A stretch of DNA of 64,000 nucleotides from Phenylobacterium sp. J426 (GTDB taxonomy: Bacteria; Pseudomonadota; Alphaproteobacteria; Caulobacterales; Caulobacteraceae): NCBI RefSeq assembly GCF_024699945.1, contig NZ_JAJOMY010000003.1:1-64000 (forward strand). Direction: 5' to 3'. Below the pieces are notes generated by a model. It did no database searches and was not told the DNA's origin. It saw only the letters and a list, made by a program, of their open reading frames with translations. How positions within the stretch are numbered: the first letter of the stretch is position 1; every line of letters starts with the position of its first letter. Below, piece by piece: positions 32,428 through 42,784 of the stretch. The translations under genes were made by a program, and so were the position numbers.

Positions 32428-34550
32428 TCAGTAGCTGAGCCGCAGCGACAGCCGCACGGCGCGGGGCGAGCCGGGGGTGATGTTCGTATTACTGTTGGCG
32501 GCGGCGTAGTAGCCCTTGTCGAAGACGTTCTCGACGTTGAGCTGCGCCGACACCTGATCGGAGACCTGGTAATAGAGGGCCGCGTCGACGCGCGTGAAGC
32601 CCGGCAGCGTCACGGTGTTGTCGGTCGCAGCGAAGATGGCGCCGCGGTAGATCACACCGAGGCCAAGGCCCAGGCGTGGCGTCACGTCCACGCGGTTCCA
32701 GAGCGAGGCCAAATGCCTTGGCAGCTGCGCGAGGCGCGCCCCGGCGCGAACGGTGGCTGACTGCGTCTGGGTGATCTCACCATCCTGGTAGGCGTAACCG
32801 CCCACGAGGGTCCATCCGGGCCGCAGACGCCCTCGGCGGCAAGCTCCACGCCCTTGCTGCGTTGGCCCTTCACCAGGACCAGGCGGATGGGATCGGCCGG
32901 ATCGGTCGCGGCGACATTCTCGCGATCGAGTTGGTAGATGGCGGCAGTCAGGGAGAAATCGGGGCGCAGGTCCCACTTCACGCCGACCTCCCGGTTGATG
33001 AACCGTTCCGGATCGAGCGCCTGGTTGGACAGGGACAGGGAGCTCAACTGGTCGCCCGCACGCGGCAGATAAGAGCGGCTGTAGCTGGCGTAGAGGGCGA
33101 GCGGCTCCACCGGCTTGAAGACCAGACCGGCGCGGGGCGACCAGAGCTTGTCGCTCGTGGCGAACACAGCGCCGGTCCGGTTGTTGCGGAAGTTCACGTC
33201 GAACCGATCATAGCGCAGCCCGACGATCGCCTGTAGGCGGCCGGTGAGCTGGATCTGGTCCTGCGCGTAGGCCGCAGCGATCTTGGCGACGCCGTGGTTG
33301 TCGGCGTCGGTGGCGCTCTGCCGATAGGTGACCGGAACCGAGACCGTCGGTGCGGCCAGCGGGACCGTGATCGTGGTCACCGTGGGTCCGATCCCCGTGA
33401 AGTAGCCGGTCTGGCGGAAGTTGTCGGTCCTCTGCCGCCCGAACTCGGCGCCGAGCAGCAGCTTGTGGCCTACGGGGCCCGTGGCCGCCGACCATGTGAG
33501 GTCGGTCTGATTGAACAGATTCTCGCGCCGCGTCGCGTTGTTGTAGGCCGAGAGGGCGACCGCGGTCCCGGCGGCGTTGACCGCCCCAGGATAGACGTTC
33601 TGGTAGGCCTTGTCGTAGTCGCCGAAGCTGGTGACGTTGCGCAGCCTGACGCCGCCGCCGAAATCGTGTTCGATCACACCGCTGGCGACGTTGATCGTGG
33701 CGCCTGTGGGGCTGTCGCCGGGATCACCGAAAAAGGTAGAGCTGCGGGTGCGAACCGGCCGCCCCTGGAACGACGGAATCCCGCGATCGGCCATCATGTC
33801 GTAGGTGAAATACTCGTAGCTCAGGCGAACGGTCGTCCGCGGGCCCAAGAGCAGCCTGGCCGTTGGGTTGACGCCGTAGCGCTCCAGCCGAACCCCATCG
33901 CGATAGCTGTCCGAATTCTCGTAGACGCCCGTGGCCCGCAGCGCGATCCGCTCATCCAGCGGTTGGCGCAGGTCGCCGGTGAGGCGGCGGTTGTTCCACG
34001 AGCCGCCTTGCAGCACCAACTCGCCGCCTTGGGTTCCGTCCGCCTGCCGGGTGACTCGGTTGAGGATCCCGCCGCCGCCGCCGCGGCCGAAGATCATTGC
34101 GTTGGGCCCTTTCAGCGCTTCGACGCGCTCGACGTTGTAGAGGTCGCGGAAGTATTCGACGTCATCGCGCACGCCATCGACGAAGAAGTTCGCCGTCGAA
34201 CTGACGCCTCGCATGATCGGGGCGTTACGTTTGCCCTCGCCCTGGGCCATCCCCACGCCGGGAATGTAACGGACCACATCGGCCATGCCCTGCATCGCCT
34301 GGTCATCGATCAACGCGCGCGTCACCACGCTCACCGCCTGCGGCGTGTCGATCGGGGCGGTGGCCGCCTTCGTCGCCGTCCGGGTCTGCTCGACGCCATA
34401 GCCGCCCCGCGCGCCCCGCACCGTCACGCTCGTGACTTCAGTCGCCGCGTCCCCCGCCCAGGCTAATCCGGGCGCCAGGAGCGGCAGCAACGAAACGGTC
34501 GAGGCGAGCGGGGTCGCGCGGCGGACCGCTCGTCGAAGGGAGACGGACAC
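32428..34550 (-). CDS. TonB-dependent siderophore receptor, second copy (one frameshift as read)
   Basis: About 707 residues. The start chosen is the GTG at 34550 with GCAGGAG upstream, giving the signal sequence ASTVSLLPLLAPGLAWA; a TTG at 34604 is less likely. The plug has DTPQAVSVVTRALIDDQA and GPNAMIFGRGGGGGILNRV, and the barrel ends VRLSLRLSY. Sequence and motif layout parallel the receptor at 13026-15204, so the two are paralogues. The frame shifts at CCC 32830-32832 (one base missing). A strong dyad lies 55 bp upstream of the start. Confidence 0.9.
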
Positions 34551-34604
34551 GTTGAAGGCTCCTGCGCAGCTTTGCCGCCTTCTACGAGCCCGCCCCTCCG
34601 TCAA

Positions 34605-34625
34605 TGTGAATGCGACGCATTCGCA
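34605..34625. promoter_or_regulatory. Long dyad (Fur-type) upstream of second siderophore receptor
   Basis: GAATGCG-A-CGCATTC at 34608-34622 is perfect and extends outward as TG/CA pairs to about 10-1-10 with one mismatch. Its position 55 bp before the receptor start fits an operator for iron-dependent control. Confidence 0.55.
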
Positions 34626-34631
34626 TATTTG

Positions 34632-34966
34632 CTAGTAGACAGGTGGCGCCGCCGCCGGCGCCGGGGTGGTGTAAGGGTGCGGCATCAGCCGAGGACGGCC
34701 GTGATGACCATAGCCGTAATCCCCCACATCGAGCTGCAGGAGACAGTTGGCGTAGGCTTCTGTACCGGGGAGAAGCCGTAGGTGACGCAGGCCTGCCGGT
34801 GCCGGGCCGCCATTTCCGCGGCGCTGATGCACCCGCTGAGGACTAGGGAGAGCCCAGCGACCGAGGCGGTGACGGCGAACCGTTTCGGTGCGCGCCAGGG
34901 GCGATCCTGCTCATGCGCAGCAGAGCCAGGGCCGATCTTGTTTGGGGAGCTGAAGGGTTTTGGCAC
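34632..34966 (-). CDS. Small lipoprotein (one frameshift as read)
   Basis: About 111 residues from a GTG at 34966 (TGGAGG upstream). A lipobox (GLSLVLSGC) follows a rather long N-region. Then come ISAAEMAARHRQACVTYGF and, after restoring one base in the run 34767-34770, PGTEAYANCLLQLD with a Tyr/Pro tail. The YGFxPGTxAYANCxxQL pattern is shared by many small alphaproteobacterial lipoproteins of unknown role. A terminal position in an operon is not evident. Confidence 0.65.
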
Positions 34967-35007
34967 GGGTAAGCCTCCAGACGCTGCGGCCTGCTCTAAA
35001 GAGCATA

Positions 35008-35052
35008 CGTCCCAACGGGCTCGGGCCCCTCAAAAACCTGAGGGAGCCGCGC
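35008..35052. terminator. Possible hairpin between lipoprotein and DUF2231 genes
   Basis: CCCTCA-AAAACC-TGAGGG with flanking GGCT/AGCC makes an interrupted 10-bp stem. There is no T-tract, so it may be a leader structure of the downstream gene rather than a terminator. Confidence 0.3.
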
Positions 35053-35116
35053 GAGGCTGCGGCTCGCGCGGAACGCCTGCGATCCGCCGCGTGTTCTGTC
35101 TCCAGGACAGGCCACC

Positions 35117-35680
35117 ATGGACCCTCACTCCCACACATCGGGAACCGGCAGCACGGCGGCGCTCGGCGGCCACCCGCTACACCCCATGCTCGTCGGATTT
35201 CCGATCACGCTCTTCATCGGCGCCTTCATCACGGACGTGGTGTACCTCGCAACGAGCGGAGCGTTCTGGGCGCAAAGCTCCGTTTGGCTGCTCGCCGTAG
35301 GCGTCGCGATGGGGCTGCTCGCCGCCGTTCCCGGGGCGATCGACCTGCTCACGATCGAACATGCGCGGCGCTGGCGCCTGGCCTGGATCCATGGCCTGAT
35401 GAACCTCGGCCTCGTGACGTTGGCCGCGATCAACCTCTTCCTGCGCTGGCGCGATCCGGAAGCTGCCGTGGCCCCATTCGGGGTCCTCCTGTCGGCCATC
35501 TGCGTCGGATTGCTCGCGATCACCGGCTGGCTCGGCGGTGAAATGGTCTATCGGCATGGCGTCGGCGTCTCCAAGGCGGTAGGCCATACCAAGGGCTCGG
35601 ACGCCGCTCACGACGCTGCGACGACGACGGGGAGCGCCGCCCAGGGCGACGAGCACGCCGCACCCGCGCGCCGACCCTGA
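35117..35680 (+). CDS. DUF2231 membrane protein
   Basis: 187 residues with four membrane helices. The family opening GGHPLHPMLVGFPITLFIGAFITD (shown in part) and WRLAWIHGLMNLGL carry conserved HP and H residues thought to bind heme or metal. The C-terminal tail is His/Ala-rich. It heads a run of small co-directional membrane protein genes (35117-36431). Function unknown. Confidence 0.85.
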   Translation: MDPHSHTSGTGSTAALGGHPLHPMLVGFPITLFIGAFITDVVYLATSGAFWAQSSVWLLAVGVAMGLLAAVPGAIDLLTIEHARRWRLAWIHGLMNLGLVTLAAINLFLRWRDPEAAVAPFGVLLSAICVGLLAITGWLGGEMVYRHGVGVSKAVGHTKGSDAAHDAATTTGSAAQGDEHAAPARRP

Positions 35681-35682
35681 CG

Positions 35683-35808
35683 ATGCTCCGCGACATCCTG
35701 CTCTATTCGATGGTTGGTTTGGCGATCTATCTCATCGCGGCGTTCGTAGCGCGCTGTTGGCGCAACGCCCGTGGACGCGGTTCGCAACAGGGCCGCCGTC
35801 CCTTCTGA
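35683..35808 (+). CDS. 41-residue single-pass membrane protein
   Basis: The ATG at 35683 comes two bases after the DUF2231 stop. The product is MLRDILLYSMVGLAIYLIAA, then a basic tail (RCWRNARGRG). One helix with cytoplasmic positive charges. The tight spacing supports co-translation. No family recognised. Confidence 0.45.
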   Translation: MLRDILLYSMVGLAIYLIAAFVARCWRNARGRGSQQGRRPF

Positions 35809-35893
35809 TCAAGCATCAGCTCGTCCGATCGCCGATCTAAGGGCTGGAGCTCGCCTGACGCGTATCCCCAAAGACGGCGTAAAAGGTGCGCAG

Positions 35894-36187
35894 ATGAGCG
35901 ATTGCCTGGACCGGCTGATGGCAGACCTGGCGGCGACGCCAGCCGATGCGCGATTCGAGAGCATGGAAGCCGAGGTCATGCGCAGGATCGTGGCCCTGAG
36001 AGAAGAGGCCCGCGTTCTGGCGGAGCTCCAACCGGTACGGGTCGCCTCGATCGTGCTCGCGCTGGCGATGGGCGTGACCACGGGCGCTGCGCTCGTCGCG
36101 TCGGCCATGGTCACGCCGAAGCCCTATGCGGTGCTGTCCAGCGCCGGCCACTTCGCCCCATCCACCCTTCTCGAGGGGCGGGACTGA
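35894..36187 (+). CDS. Small membrane protein, possible sigma/metal regulator
   Basis: 97 residues from the ATG at 35894 with AAAGGTG upstream. A cytoplasmic helical N-terminus (CLDRLMADLAATPADARFESMEAEVMRRI, shown in part) precedes one membrane helix (ASIVLALAMGVTTGAALVASAM) and a short outside tail. The layout is like CnrY/NccY-type anti-sigma proteins of metal operons, but the similarity is topological only. The broken ECF factor lies 11 kb away. Confidence 0.5.
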   Translation: MSDCLDRLMADLAATPADARFESMEAEVMRRIVALREEARVLAELQPVRVASIVLALAMGVTTGAALVASAMVTPKPYAVLSSAGHFAPSTLLEGRD

Positions 36188-36233
36188 GGTTAGGCCAGAC
36201 AATCTCGGAAAGGGACCACAAGGAGGTTCGCAG

Positions 36234-36431
36234 ATGTCAGCCATGGTAGCGATCGGGAGGATCTTCCTTGGTCTCGCGCTTCTGGCCCTTGTCACAGCGT
36301 GGGTCAGCGAGCTGCGCGGCGGCCCCGTCTTTGGTCTTTCCCAGCAGCATCTGTTTGGTGACGCCACGGTGATGGCCTTGCTGGGCATCGGAGCCATGGT
36401 CGACGCCTTCTGGCATGCGCGCAACCGCTAG
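36234..36431 (+). CDS. Small two-helix membrane protein
   Basis: 65 residues. Strong Shine-Dalgarno AAGGAGG before the ATG at 36234. Helices at IGRIFLGLALLALVTAWVSEL and TVMALLGIGAMVDAFW. No family recognised. It lies between the anti-sigma-like gene and the large fusion gene, in the same direction. Confidence 0.55.
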   Translation: MSAMVAIGRIFLGLALLALVTAWVSELRGGPVFGLSQQHLFGDATVMALLGIGAMVDAFWHARNR

Positions 36432-36552
36432 CGCCGTTGCACCTGGCGCTGGGCGCGGCTGCGGAGAAACGACTTGGTTCTGCTGGGTGGCCGCGGGTTC
36501 GCGCGTATCCCCATAGAGCGAGTCCAGACGACTGAGGCGAAGGGAGCGCACG

Positions 36553-39170
36553 ATGGCGGAACGCGAGCTCGTGCTGGTGACCGGCGGCAGCGGCTTCATC
36601 GGCAGCGCGGTGATCAAACGCCTGGCGCAGGATTACCAGGTGGTGGCGCTGGATCGCGCCGGTCCGCCGGACCCCCCCGCCGAGGCCGCCGCGGTCGATT
36701 TCGACCTAGGAACAGACGAGGGCGTCGCCAAGGCCCTGGAGACGGTCCGCGCACGCTTCGGCGGTCGGATCGCCTCTGTCGTCCATCTGGCCGCCTACTT
36801 CGATGTCTCCGGCAAGCCCAATCCGCTCTACGATAAGATCACCGTCCAGGGGGCGCGACGTCTGATCGAGGGCCTCCAAGGGTTCGAGGTCGGCCAGTTC
36901 ATCCTGGCGAGCACCATGTTGGTGCATCGGCCAACCGACCGGCCGGACAAGACCATCGACGAGGACTCGCCCATCGCGCCGGGCTGGGCCTACCCGGAAT
37001 CGAAGGTCAAGAGCGAAGCCGTGCTGCGCGAGGCGCACGGCGACATTCCCCTCGTGCTGCTGCGCATCGCCGGCGTCTACGACGACCAGGCCCACTCCCC
37101 GTTCATCGCCGAACACGTGGCGCGCATCTATGAGCATAGGCTGACCGCCCACGTCTACCCGGGCATGCTCTGCGCCGGCCAGTCCTTCATCCATCTCGAG
37201 GATCTGGTCGACGCGATCGCCAGGCTCGTGGTGCGCCGCGCCCAACTGCCTCCCGAGCTTCCTCTGTTGCTCGGCGAGCCGGAGGCGCTCGGCTATGGCG
37301 AGGTGCAGGACATCATTGGGCGGACCTTGCACGGCGAGGATTGGGACACGGTGCGGATCCCTCAGCCGATCGCCAAGCTGGGCGCCTGGTTGCAGACCGA
37401 AGCGCTGGGGGACGAAGAGTTCGTGAAGCCTTGGATGGTCGACCAGTCTAACGACCATTACGTCCTCGACATTACCCGCGCCCGCACCCTGCTCGATTGG
37501 ACGCCGCAGCACAGCCTAAGGACCACCCTGCCGAAGATTGTGGAGGCGCTGAAGCGAGACCCCAAGGGCTGGTACGAGACCAACCATCTCGACGCGGCGG
37601 TCGTGGCCTGGAACCGGCCGCATGGTGCGTCGCACACGGCCGGGCAGGACACCGAACCGTCCAGAACGGGTGACCACATGGCGCATCACCCGGCTCCTGC
37701 GCCTCCAGCCGGAGCTGCTGGCGAAGAGCATGCCGCACACGGCGGCGGCCATGATCACATGGCGATGATGGAGGCTGACGCCCGGCGGGTCCGCTGGGCG
37801 CACTTCGCCAATATCGGCCTGGGCCTTTGGCTCGCCGCCAGCCCGTTCATCTATGACGGGCTGGGCGCCGCCGCGGCGAGCCCGCTCGTCCGGGCGGTGA
37901 CGGAAGCCCGCGGGCTGGCCAGCCTTGACACCCGGGCCGCCGCGCTCTTCTTCAGCGATCTCCTGAGCGGCCTTGCGATCGCCGCGTTCGGGGTCCTGTC
38001 GCTCTCCAAGCGCACGGCCTGGTTCGCCCAGTGGGCCAACACCTTCGTGGGCCTTTGGCTGCTCTTCGCGCCGATGCTGTTCTGGACGCCCAGCGCCGCG
38101 CAATACCTCAACGACACCCTCGTGGGCGTGCTGGTGATCGCCTTCTCGGTGCTGATCCCGATGATGCCCGGCATGAGCATGGCGGGAATGATGGATCCGA
38201 AGAACATCCCCCCGGCTGGACCTACGGTCCCTCGACCTGGCCTCAGCGGCTGCCGATCGCGCTGCTGGGCCTGATCGGTCTGCTGATCTCCCGCGTCCTC
38301 ACCGCCTACCAGCTCGGGCACATTGACGGCGTGTTCGAGCCCTTCTTTGGCGGCGATCCGGCGAATCCCCAGAACGGCACGGAGGAGATCATCACCTCGT
38401 CCGTCTCCAAGGCCTGGCCGATCCCAGATGCGGGCCTGGGCGCCATCAGCTACACGCTCGAAATCCTGATGGCGGTGATGGGTGGGCGCGACCGGTGGCG
38501 GACGATGCCGTGGATGGTCACCTTCTTCGGCATCCTGGTGATCCCGCTCGGGGTGGTCAGCATCTACTTCATCATCATTCAGCCCATCGTGATCGGGACC
38601 TGGTGCACGCTTTGCCTGTTGGCCGCCCTGGCGATGCTGATCATGATCCCGTTCGCCTTGGACGAGGTGATCGCCATGGGACAGTACCTCTGGTGGGTCC
38701 ATTGCACCGGCAAGCCCCTGATCCGCACCTTCTTCCAAGGCGGCCCGGTGGATGCCGGCGCCGTGGACGAGGCGGACGCACTGGCAAGTCCAAGCACGTT
38801 CTGGAAGGATTCGGTTCGGGGAATGACCTTCCCCTGGACGCTCGTCGTGAGCGTCGCCATCGGAGCTCTCCTGATGCTGACGCGGGTCGTGTTCGGCGCC
38901 TCCGGCGCCATGGCCAACAGCGATCATGTGGTGGGCGCGCTCGTGATCACCGTGGCGATCATCGCCACTTCCGAGGTCGCCCGCGCCGTCCGGCTGGTGA
39001 ACGCGGCGCTGGGCCTCTGGCTCGTCGCCGCGCCGTTCCTGCTGAGCGGCGACACACCCGCGGGCCGCATCGCCAGCATCGCCCTGGGGCTCGCTCTGCT
39101 TGGGCTCAGTCTGCCGCGCGGCCGTCGCAGCCCCGAGCATTACGCCAGTTGGGACAGGTTGGTGCTTTGA
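36553..39170 (+). CDS. Epimerase-SPW-VKOR three-part fusion protein (one frameshift as read)
   Basis: About 872 residues. Residues 1-350 form an NAD-dependent epimerase/dehydratase (VLVTGGSGFIGSAVIKRL; YPESKVKSE with YxxxK). After a His-rich linker (EHAAHGGGHDHMAMM) come SPW-type four-helix units (ANIGLGLWLAASPFIYDG; NTFVGLWLLFAPMLFW). One base is missing in CCCCCC 38218-38223. Next is a vitamin K epoxide reductase domain with GTWCTLCLLAAL (CxxC), then another SPW unit at the end (ALGLWLVAAPFLL). It would pair a Rossmann enzyme with a membrane thiol-quinone oxidoreductase. Confidence 0.85.
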
Positions 39171-39264
39171 CGGGGATGTTCGGCATGGCGCGAACATCGC
39201 AACAAGGGAATGCTGACGTGAGCAGTGAGCCGCACGGCGACACTGCCAGTGCGCGGCGACCGCG

Positions 39265-40270
39265 TTGAGCGCCTCGCAGCCGACCTCTGCGCGTCCCAGG
39301 GTGGTGGTCATCACCGGCGCATCGAGCGGCAATGGCCGCGCGACGGCCCTGGCCTTCGCCAGGGAGGGCGCCAGCCTCGTTTTGGCCGCCCGAGGCGCGG
39401 CCGCGCTAGCAGATGTGACGGCGGTGTGCGAGGCCCTGGGGAGCGAAGTTGTCGTCCAAGTCCTCGACGTGCGAAATTCCGGCGCCGTCGAGCTGCTCGG
39501 GACCGTCGCCATCGAACGATTTGGACGCATCGACGTGTGGGTCAACAACGCGGGCGTGCTCCAGTATGGCCGCTTCGACGAAACGCCAGCCGAGGTCGCC
39601 GAAAACGTTATTCGCACAAACCTCTTCGGCTACATGAACGGCGCACGCGTCGCGCTGCGCCATTTTCGGGATCGCGGCCGCGGAACGCTGATCAATGTGA
39701 GCTCCATACTTGGAGAGATCGGCCATCCCTACACGGCGGCTTATGTCGCCTCGAAGTTTGCGATTCGCGGCCTTACAGAGAGCCTGAGAGCCGAAGTTCG
39801 AGATCAGCCGCATGTCCACGTCTGCACCGTGCTGCCGGCGGCGATCGACACCGCGATCTACCAGCATGCCGCAAACTACACCGGGCATGCCGTCTCACCG
39901 ATCTGGGCGCTCTATCCGCCCGAGGTGGTCGCCCGCGCCGTCCTCGACCTCGCGCGTCGGCCTAGACGCGAAATCTTCGCGGGGAGCTACGGCCGTGTCG
40001 CCGTGGCCGGCCGGCGAATTGCGCCCGCACTAACCGAGCACGCCGTACGTCTGGCGGCTGATCTGATGGAAGTTGGAGATCACCTCGCTCCTATCACGAC
40101 GGGCAATCTCGAGACGCCGATCGACGACGGCCACCGCGCCGATGGTGGGTGGCGCAGACACTATAGACGTCGAGGGCGGGCGGCGGCGATCACAGGACCT
40201 CGCCGCCACTGTGGCGCTCGTCGCTCTGGCATCCGCCTGGCTGTGGGTTCGCCCTGCGAGCAAACCCTGA
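39265..40270 (+). CDS. Short-chain dehydrogenase with C-terminal membrane anchor (one frameshift as read)
   Basis: About 335 residues from a TTG at 39265; a later GTG (39301) would cut into the first strand. Cofactor motif VVITGASSGNGRATA, NNAG at NVNNAG-like VWVNNAGVL, catalytic Ser in LINVSSILG and YVASK (Tyr-x3-Lys). After the domain the frame moves by one near GGGCGGG 40173-40180, giving a final helix ATVALVALASAWLWV. Substrate unknown. It is 94 bp downstream of the fusion gene. Confidence 0.8.
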
Positions 40271-40481
40271 CATATCACCTTGAGTCTTGGTCGCGCACCT
40301 TGCTTCGGGTCATCTCAGCTGTGCCCATTAATACGACAGGTGGCAAAGCGCATTCTCGACGTACACTCGACCGTGCCCCGTTGACAAGTCGAAGTGGACT
40401 GCGGGGGAGCCCGCCTGCCGGTGCGTATATGTATCAGAGGCGGTCGATCTCCACAGGCCTGAGCTGAACGGGAAACGACGA

Positions 40482-41006
40482 TTGGAAGCAATTGGCGACA
40501 GGCTGTTCGAGATCGTCGCGCGTACTCGGGATGAGGTCGTGATGGGTCCCATGAGCGACCCGGCCGAAGCCCGACTGAAAGCGGGCGTCACCCGATATTT
40601 CACGGCCGTCGCCTGGATCGCGGCGGACGCCGAACTCGCGCGACGCAAGTTACAAGGCGACAAGCCGAAGGCGTTCATGAGCGCCTTCCTCCAACAGATG
40701 CACCAAGAGGTTCGGTGCCTGCAGCTCGCGATCGAGCCAGGTTGCACCGACGACGAGATCTGGCGGATGCTCTTTGAGGACGCGGACCTCTACAGCCGAG
40801 CCTTGCAGGCGGCCAGGACCCAACGGTGCGAAGACGTGCCACTCGCTGCCGGGTTGCGATGGCTCGACAAGCGGTCGCTCTTCAATCTCGCGTCCGCCAA
40901 GGCTTACGGCGAGAGCTTCGCGGTCCTGACGATTGGGACCGCGATCCCGCCTCAGATCGTCGCTGTCTTCGAGATGATGCGCCTAGAGGGGACCGGCTCC
41001 AGCTAG
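40482..41006 (+). CDS. Hypothetical protein, 174 residues
   Basis: Frame from a TTG at 40482 with GGGAAA upstream; an ATG at 40551 or nearby would shorten it by about 23 residues. The product is mostly helical (DRLFEIVARTRDEVVMG; AFLQQMHQEVRCLQLAIEPG) with no signal peptide, membrane segment or known motif. It lies alone at the cargo-backbone boundary, convergent with the PIN gene. Family not recognised. Confidence 0.5.
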   Translation: MEAIGDRLFEIVARTRDEVVMGPMSDPAEARLKAGVTRYFTAVAWIAADAELARRKLQGDKPKAFMSAFLQQMHQEVRCLQLAIEPGCTDDEIWRMLFEDADLYSRALQAARTQRCEDVPLAAGLRWLDKRSLFNLASAKAYGESFAVLTIGTAIPPQIVAVFEMMRLEGTGSS

Positions 41007-41032
41007 GGGCGCAGCCGACCGCGGCCCCCCAG

Positions 41033-41545
41033 CTAGCGCCGCCAGCCAGTCGTGAAGTCGAGAGTCCGCAGCAGCGCGAAGGTGTTGCAGCTGGACGTAC
41101 CGAGCGTGCGGCAGACGTCTGGAACCTTACGGTTCGCCCTTTGGCGGTTCGGGCTTGAGGTCTCGTTGCTGACGACGCAGCGCTCTTGAGGCGCGCGCAG
41201 CGCGTAGGCGATCAGGAAAGGGTCGCGACCGACCCGCTCCAGTTCCACATCGTTCAAGTCGGCCGCGTATCCGTCGTCGATGACGCGCTGGACGTCCTCA
41301 GGCGCGATCACTTCGTCGAGCACCAGCGCGCGTTTCACCTCCACGCGCTGCAGCCAGCCGTAAAGGAGGTCCTTCTCCGCATCACCCGTCCCGTCCCGCA
41401 CTTCCTCGAAGGTTTCGAGGGGCATGCAGACCCGCCCCTGCTCCGCCTGGTGCAGCAGCCACTCCCAGAACTCCGGCACCCGGTTGATGGGGTAGTAGTT
41501 GTTGTGGGCGGTGATCAGAACATTCGCGTCGAGCAGGTAGAGCAC
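41033..41545 (-). CDS. PIN-fold DUF4411 protein (putative toxin)
   Basis: 170 residues from a GTG overlapping the stop of the upstream gene. N-terminal LYLLDANVLITAHNNYYP has the first PIN aspartate. DLNDVELERVGRDPFLIAYAL supplies further acidic residues, and VVSNETSSPN the last strand. PIN domains are Mg-dependent RNases, and DUF4411 proteins typically pair with an XRE-ImmA/IrrE gene, as here. It is translated after its partner, an order seen in toxin-antitoxin-like pairs. Confidence 0.82.
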   Translation of the reverse strand: MLYLLDANVLITAHNNYYPINRVPEFWEWLLHQAEQGRVCMPLETFEEVRDGTGDAEKDLLYGWLQRVEVKRALVLDEVIAPEDVQRVIDDGYAADLNDVELERVGRDPFLIAYALRAPQERCVVSNETSSPNRQRANRKVPDVCRTLGTSSCNTFALLRTLDFTTGWRR

Positions 41546-42732
41546 TAGCCGGCGCCCCCGGCGACCAGCGGCTCCACGTTGCGCGGACGGACCCCAAGGA
41601 CCTTGCCGGCCTTCGTTGGCGTGAGAGTGCCTTCATCCAGCGTCCGGCGGACAAGCTGAAGCAGCGCCCCGCCAAGCTTATGCCGACGCACGACGTAGTA
41701 GTTGGGACCGCCCTCCGAGGCGCGTTCTCGCTGGCGCCGCTCGTCACGATCCCTGAGATACTCGTCGCGGAACGCCCCGCTGACCGTCCGCCAGCGATCC
41801 TCTGTCAGGGCGCCCGACAGACGAAGTCGATACGCCACGAGGGCGCGACTGATGTGGCGCCCGTTCGAAAACTCGGTGATCCGCTGCTGCACGGCCGCGA
41901 GGTCCGCATTGCGCACATCGAGGCCGGCAAGCTCTTCGGCGGGGAGCAGCAGGGCGCTGGCGACATCGTTGCAGAAGCGCTCCATGCGCGCCTCCATCGA
42001 CCCGCCGCTGATGCCAGTCTGGCCCAAGATTATGTGCGCAAGCTCGTGCAGCAGCGTGAACGCCCAGGCCGATTTGGCGTCCTGGTCGTTGATCACGATG
42101 AACGGCGCAATCTCGTCAGCCAGGGCGAAGCCCCTGAAGGCCTCCACGTCGATCGCGCTGTGGTGCGAGCCGAGATTGCCGATGAGCAGAACGAAAACCC
42201 CGGCGGCTTCGACCTGGCGTCGTAAATAGTTGAACGCGAGCTCGGTCGTGCGCTGAGCACGAAACTCGGCCAGGCTGAAGCTGATCGCCTCGCTAACGGC
42301 GCGCGCAACGTCGGCGACGCCGGCGTTCAAGGTCCGCGACGCGACGAAGCCGAGCGGCGAGGCGTCCTCGTCCTCCAGCAGCGCGCGCACCACCCCTTGG
42401 CGTGCGCGGATATCCCGAACGAGCGCGTCTACCGCCCCTGCGGCGCCCGCGCGCTGGTCATCCGGAAGCGTTCGGAAGTCCTCGCCCCGATCGGCTTTCG
42501 GCGGTGGCTTGGCAAGGTAGAAGGTGATCAGCGGCCGCCGATACACCTGCGCCATCTTCAGCAAGGTGGGTCGGCTGACCTCGCCCTCCCCGGCCTCGAG
42601 CGCAGCCAGCCGCTCCGCACCGGGCCCTTGGCGCGTGTCCCGCAGGCCGACCTTCTGGGCAGCCTCCGGCAACGCGAGACCGGCGGTCTCGCGCGCCCAG
42701 GTCAGAATGGCCGGGTTGACGTGGGTCATGGC
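41545..42732 (-). CDS. XRE-ImmA/IrrE metallopeptidase-type regulator paired with DUF4411
   Basis: 395 residues from the ATG at 42732 (the open frame reaches 42777). The N-terminal helix-turn-helix (LALPEAAQKVGLRD, with LAALEAGEGEVSRPTLLKMA) is followed by a peptidase domain with the zinc motif LLHELAHIILG and a downstream E in ERFCNDVASALLLPAEEL (shown in part). The C-terminus carries a second DNA-binding-like region. Probably the antidote/regulator of the PIN protein, whose GTG overlaps its TAG. Confidence 0.85.
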   Translation of the reverse strand, partial: AMTHVNPAILTWARETAGLALPEAAQKVGLRDTRQGPGAERLAALEAGEGEVSRPTLLKMAQVYRRPLITFYLAKPPPKADRGEDFRTLPDDQRAGAAGAVDALVRDIRARQGVVRALLEDEDASPLGFVASRTLNAGVADVARAVSEAISFSLAEFRAQRTTELAFNYLRRQVEAAGVFVLLIGNLGSHHSAIDVEAFRGFALADEIAPFIVINDQDAKSAWAFTLLHELAHIILGQTGISGGSMEARMERFCNDVASALLLPAEELAGLDVRNADLAAVQQRITEFSNGRHISRALVAYRLRLSGALTEDRWRTVSGAFRDEYLRDRDERRQRERASEGGPNYYVVRRHKLGGALLQLVRRTLDEGTLTPTKAGKVLGVRPRNVEPLVAGGAG

Positions 42733-42784
42733 GTATCCAAGCCCCGAAATGGTTGATGGGGCGAGAAGCTCCTCCAATTGAGCC

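Noticed and set aside
37851-39617. Minus-strand frame of 588 codons
   Set aside because: Antisense to the epimerase-SPW-VKOR fusion and the SDR; His/Asp/Gln-rich nonsense composition.
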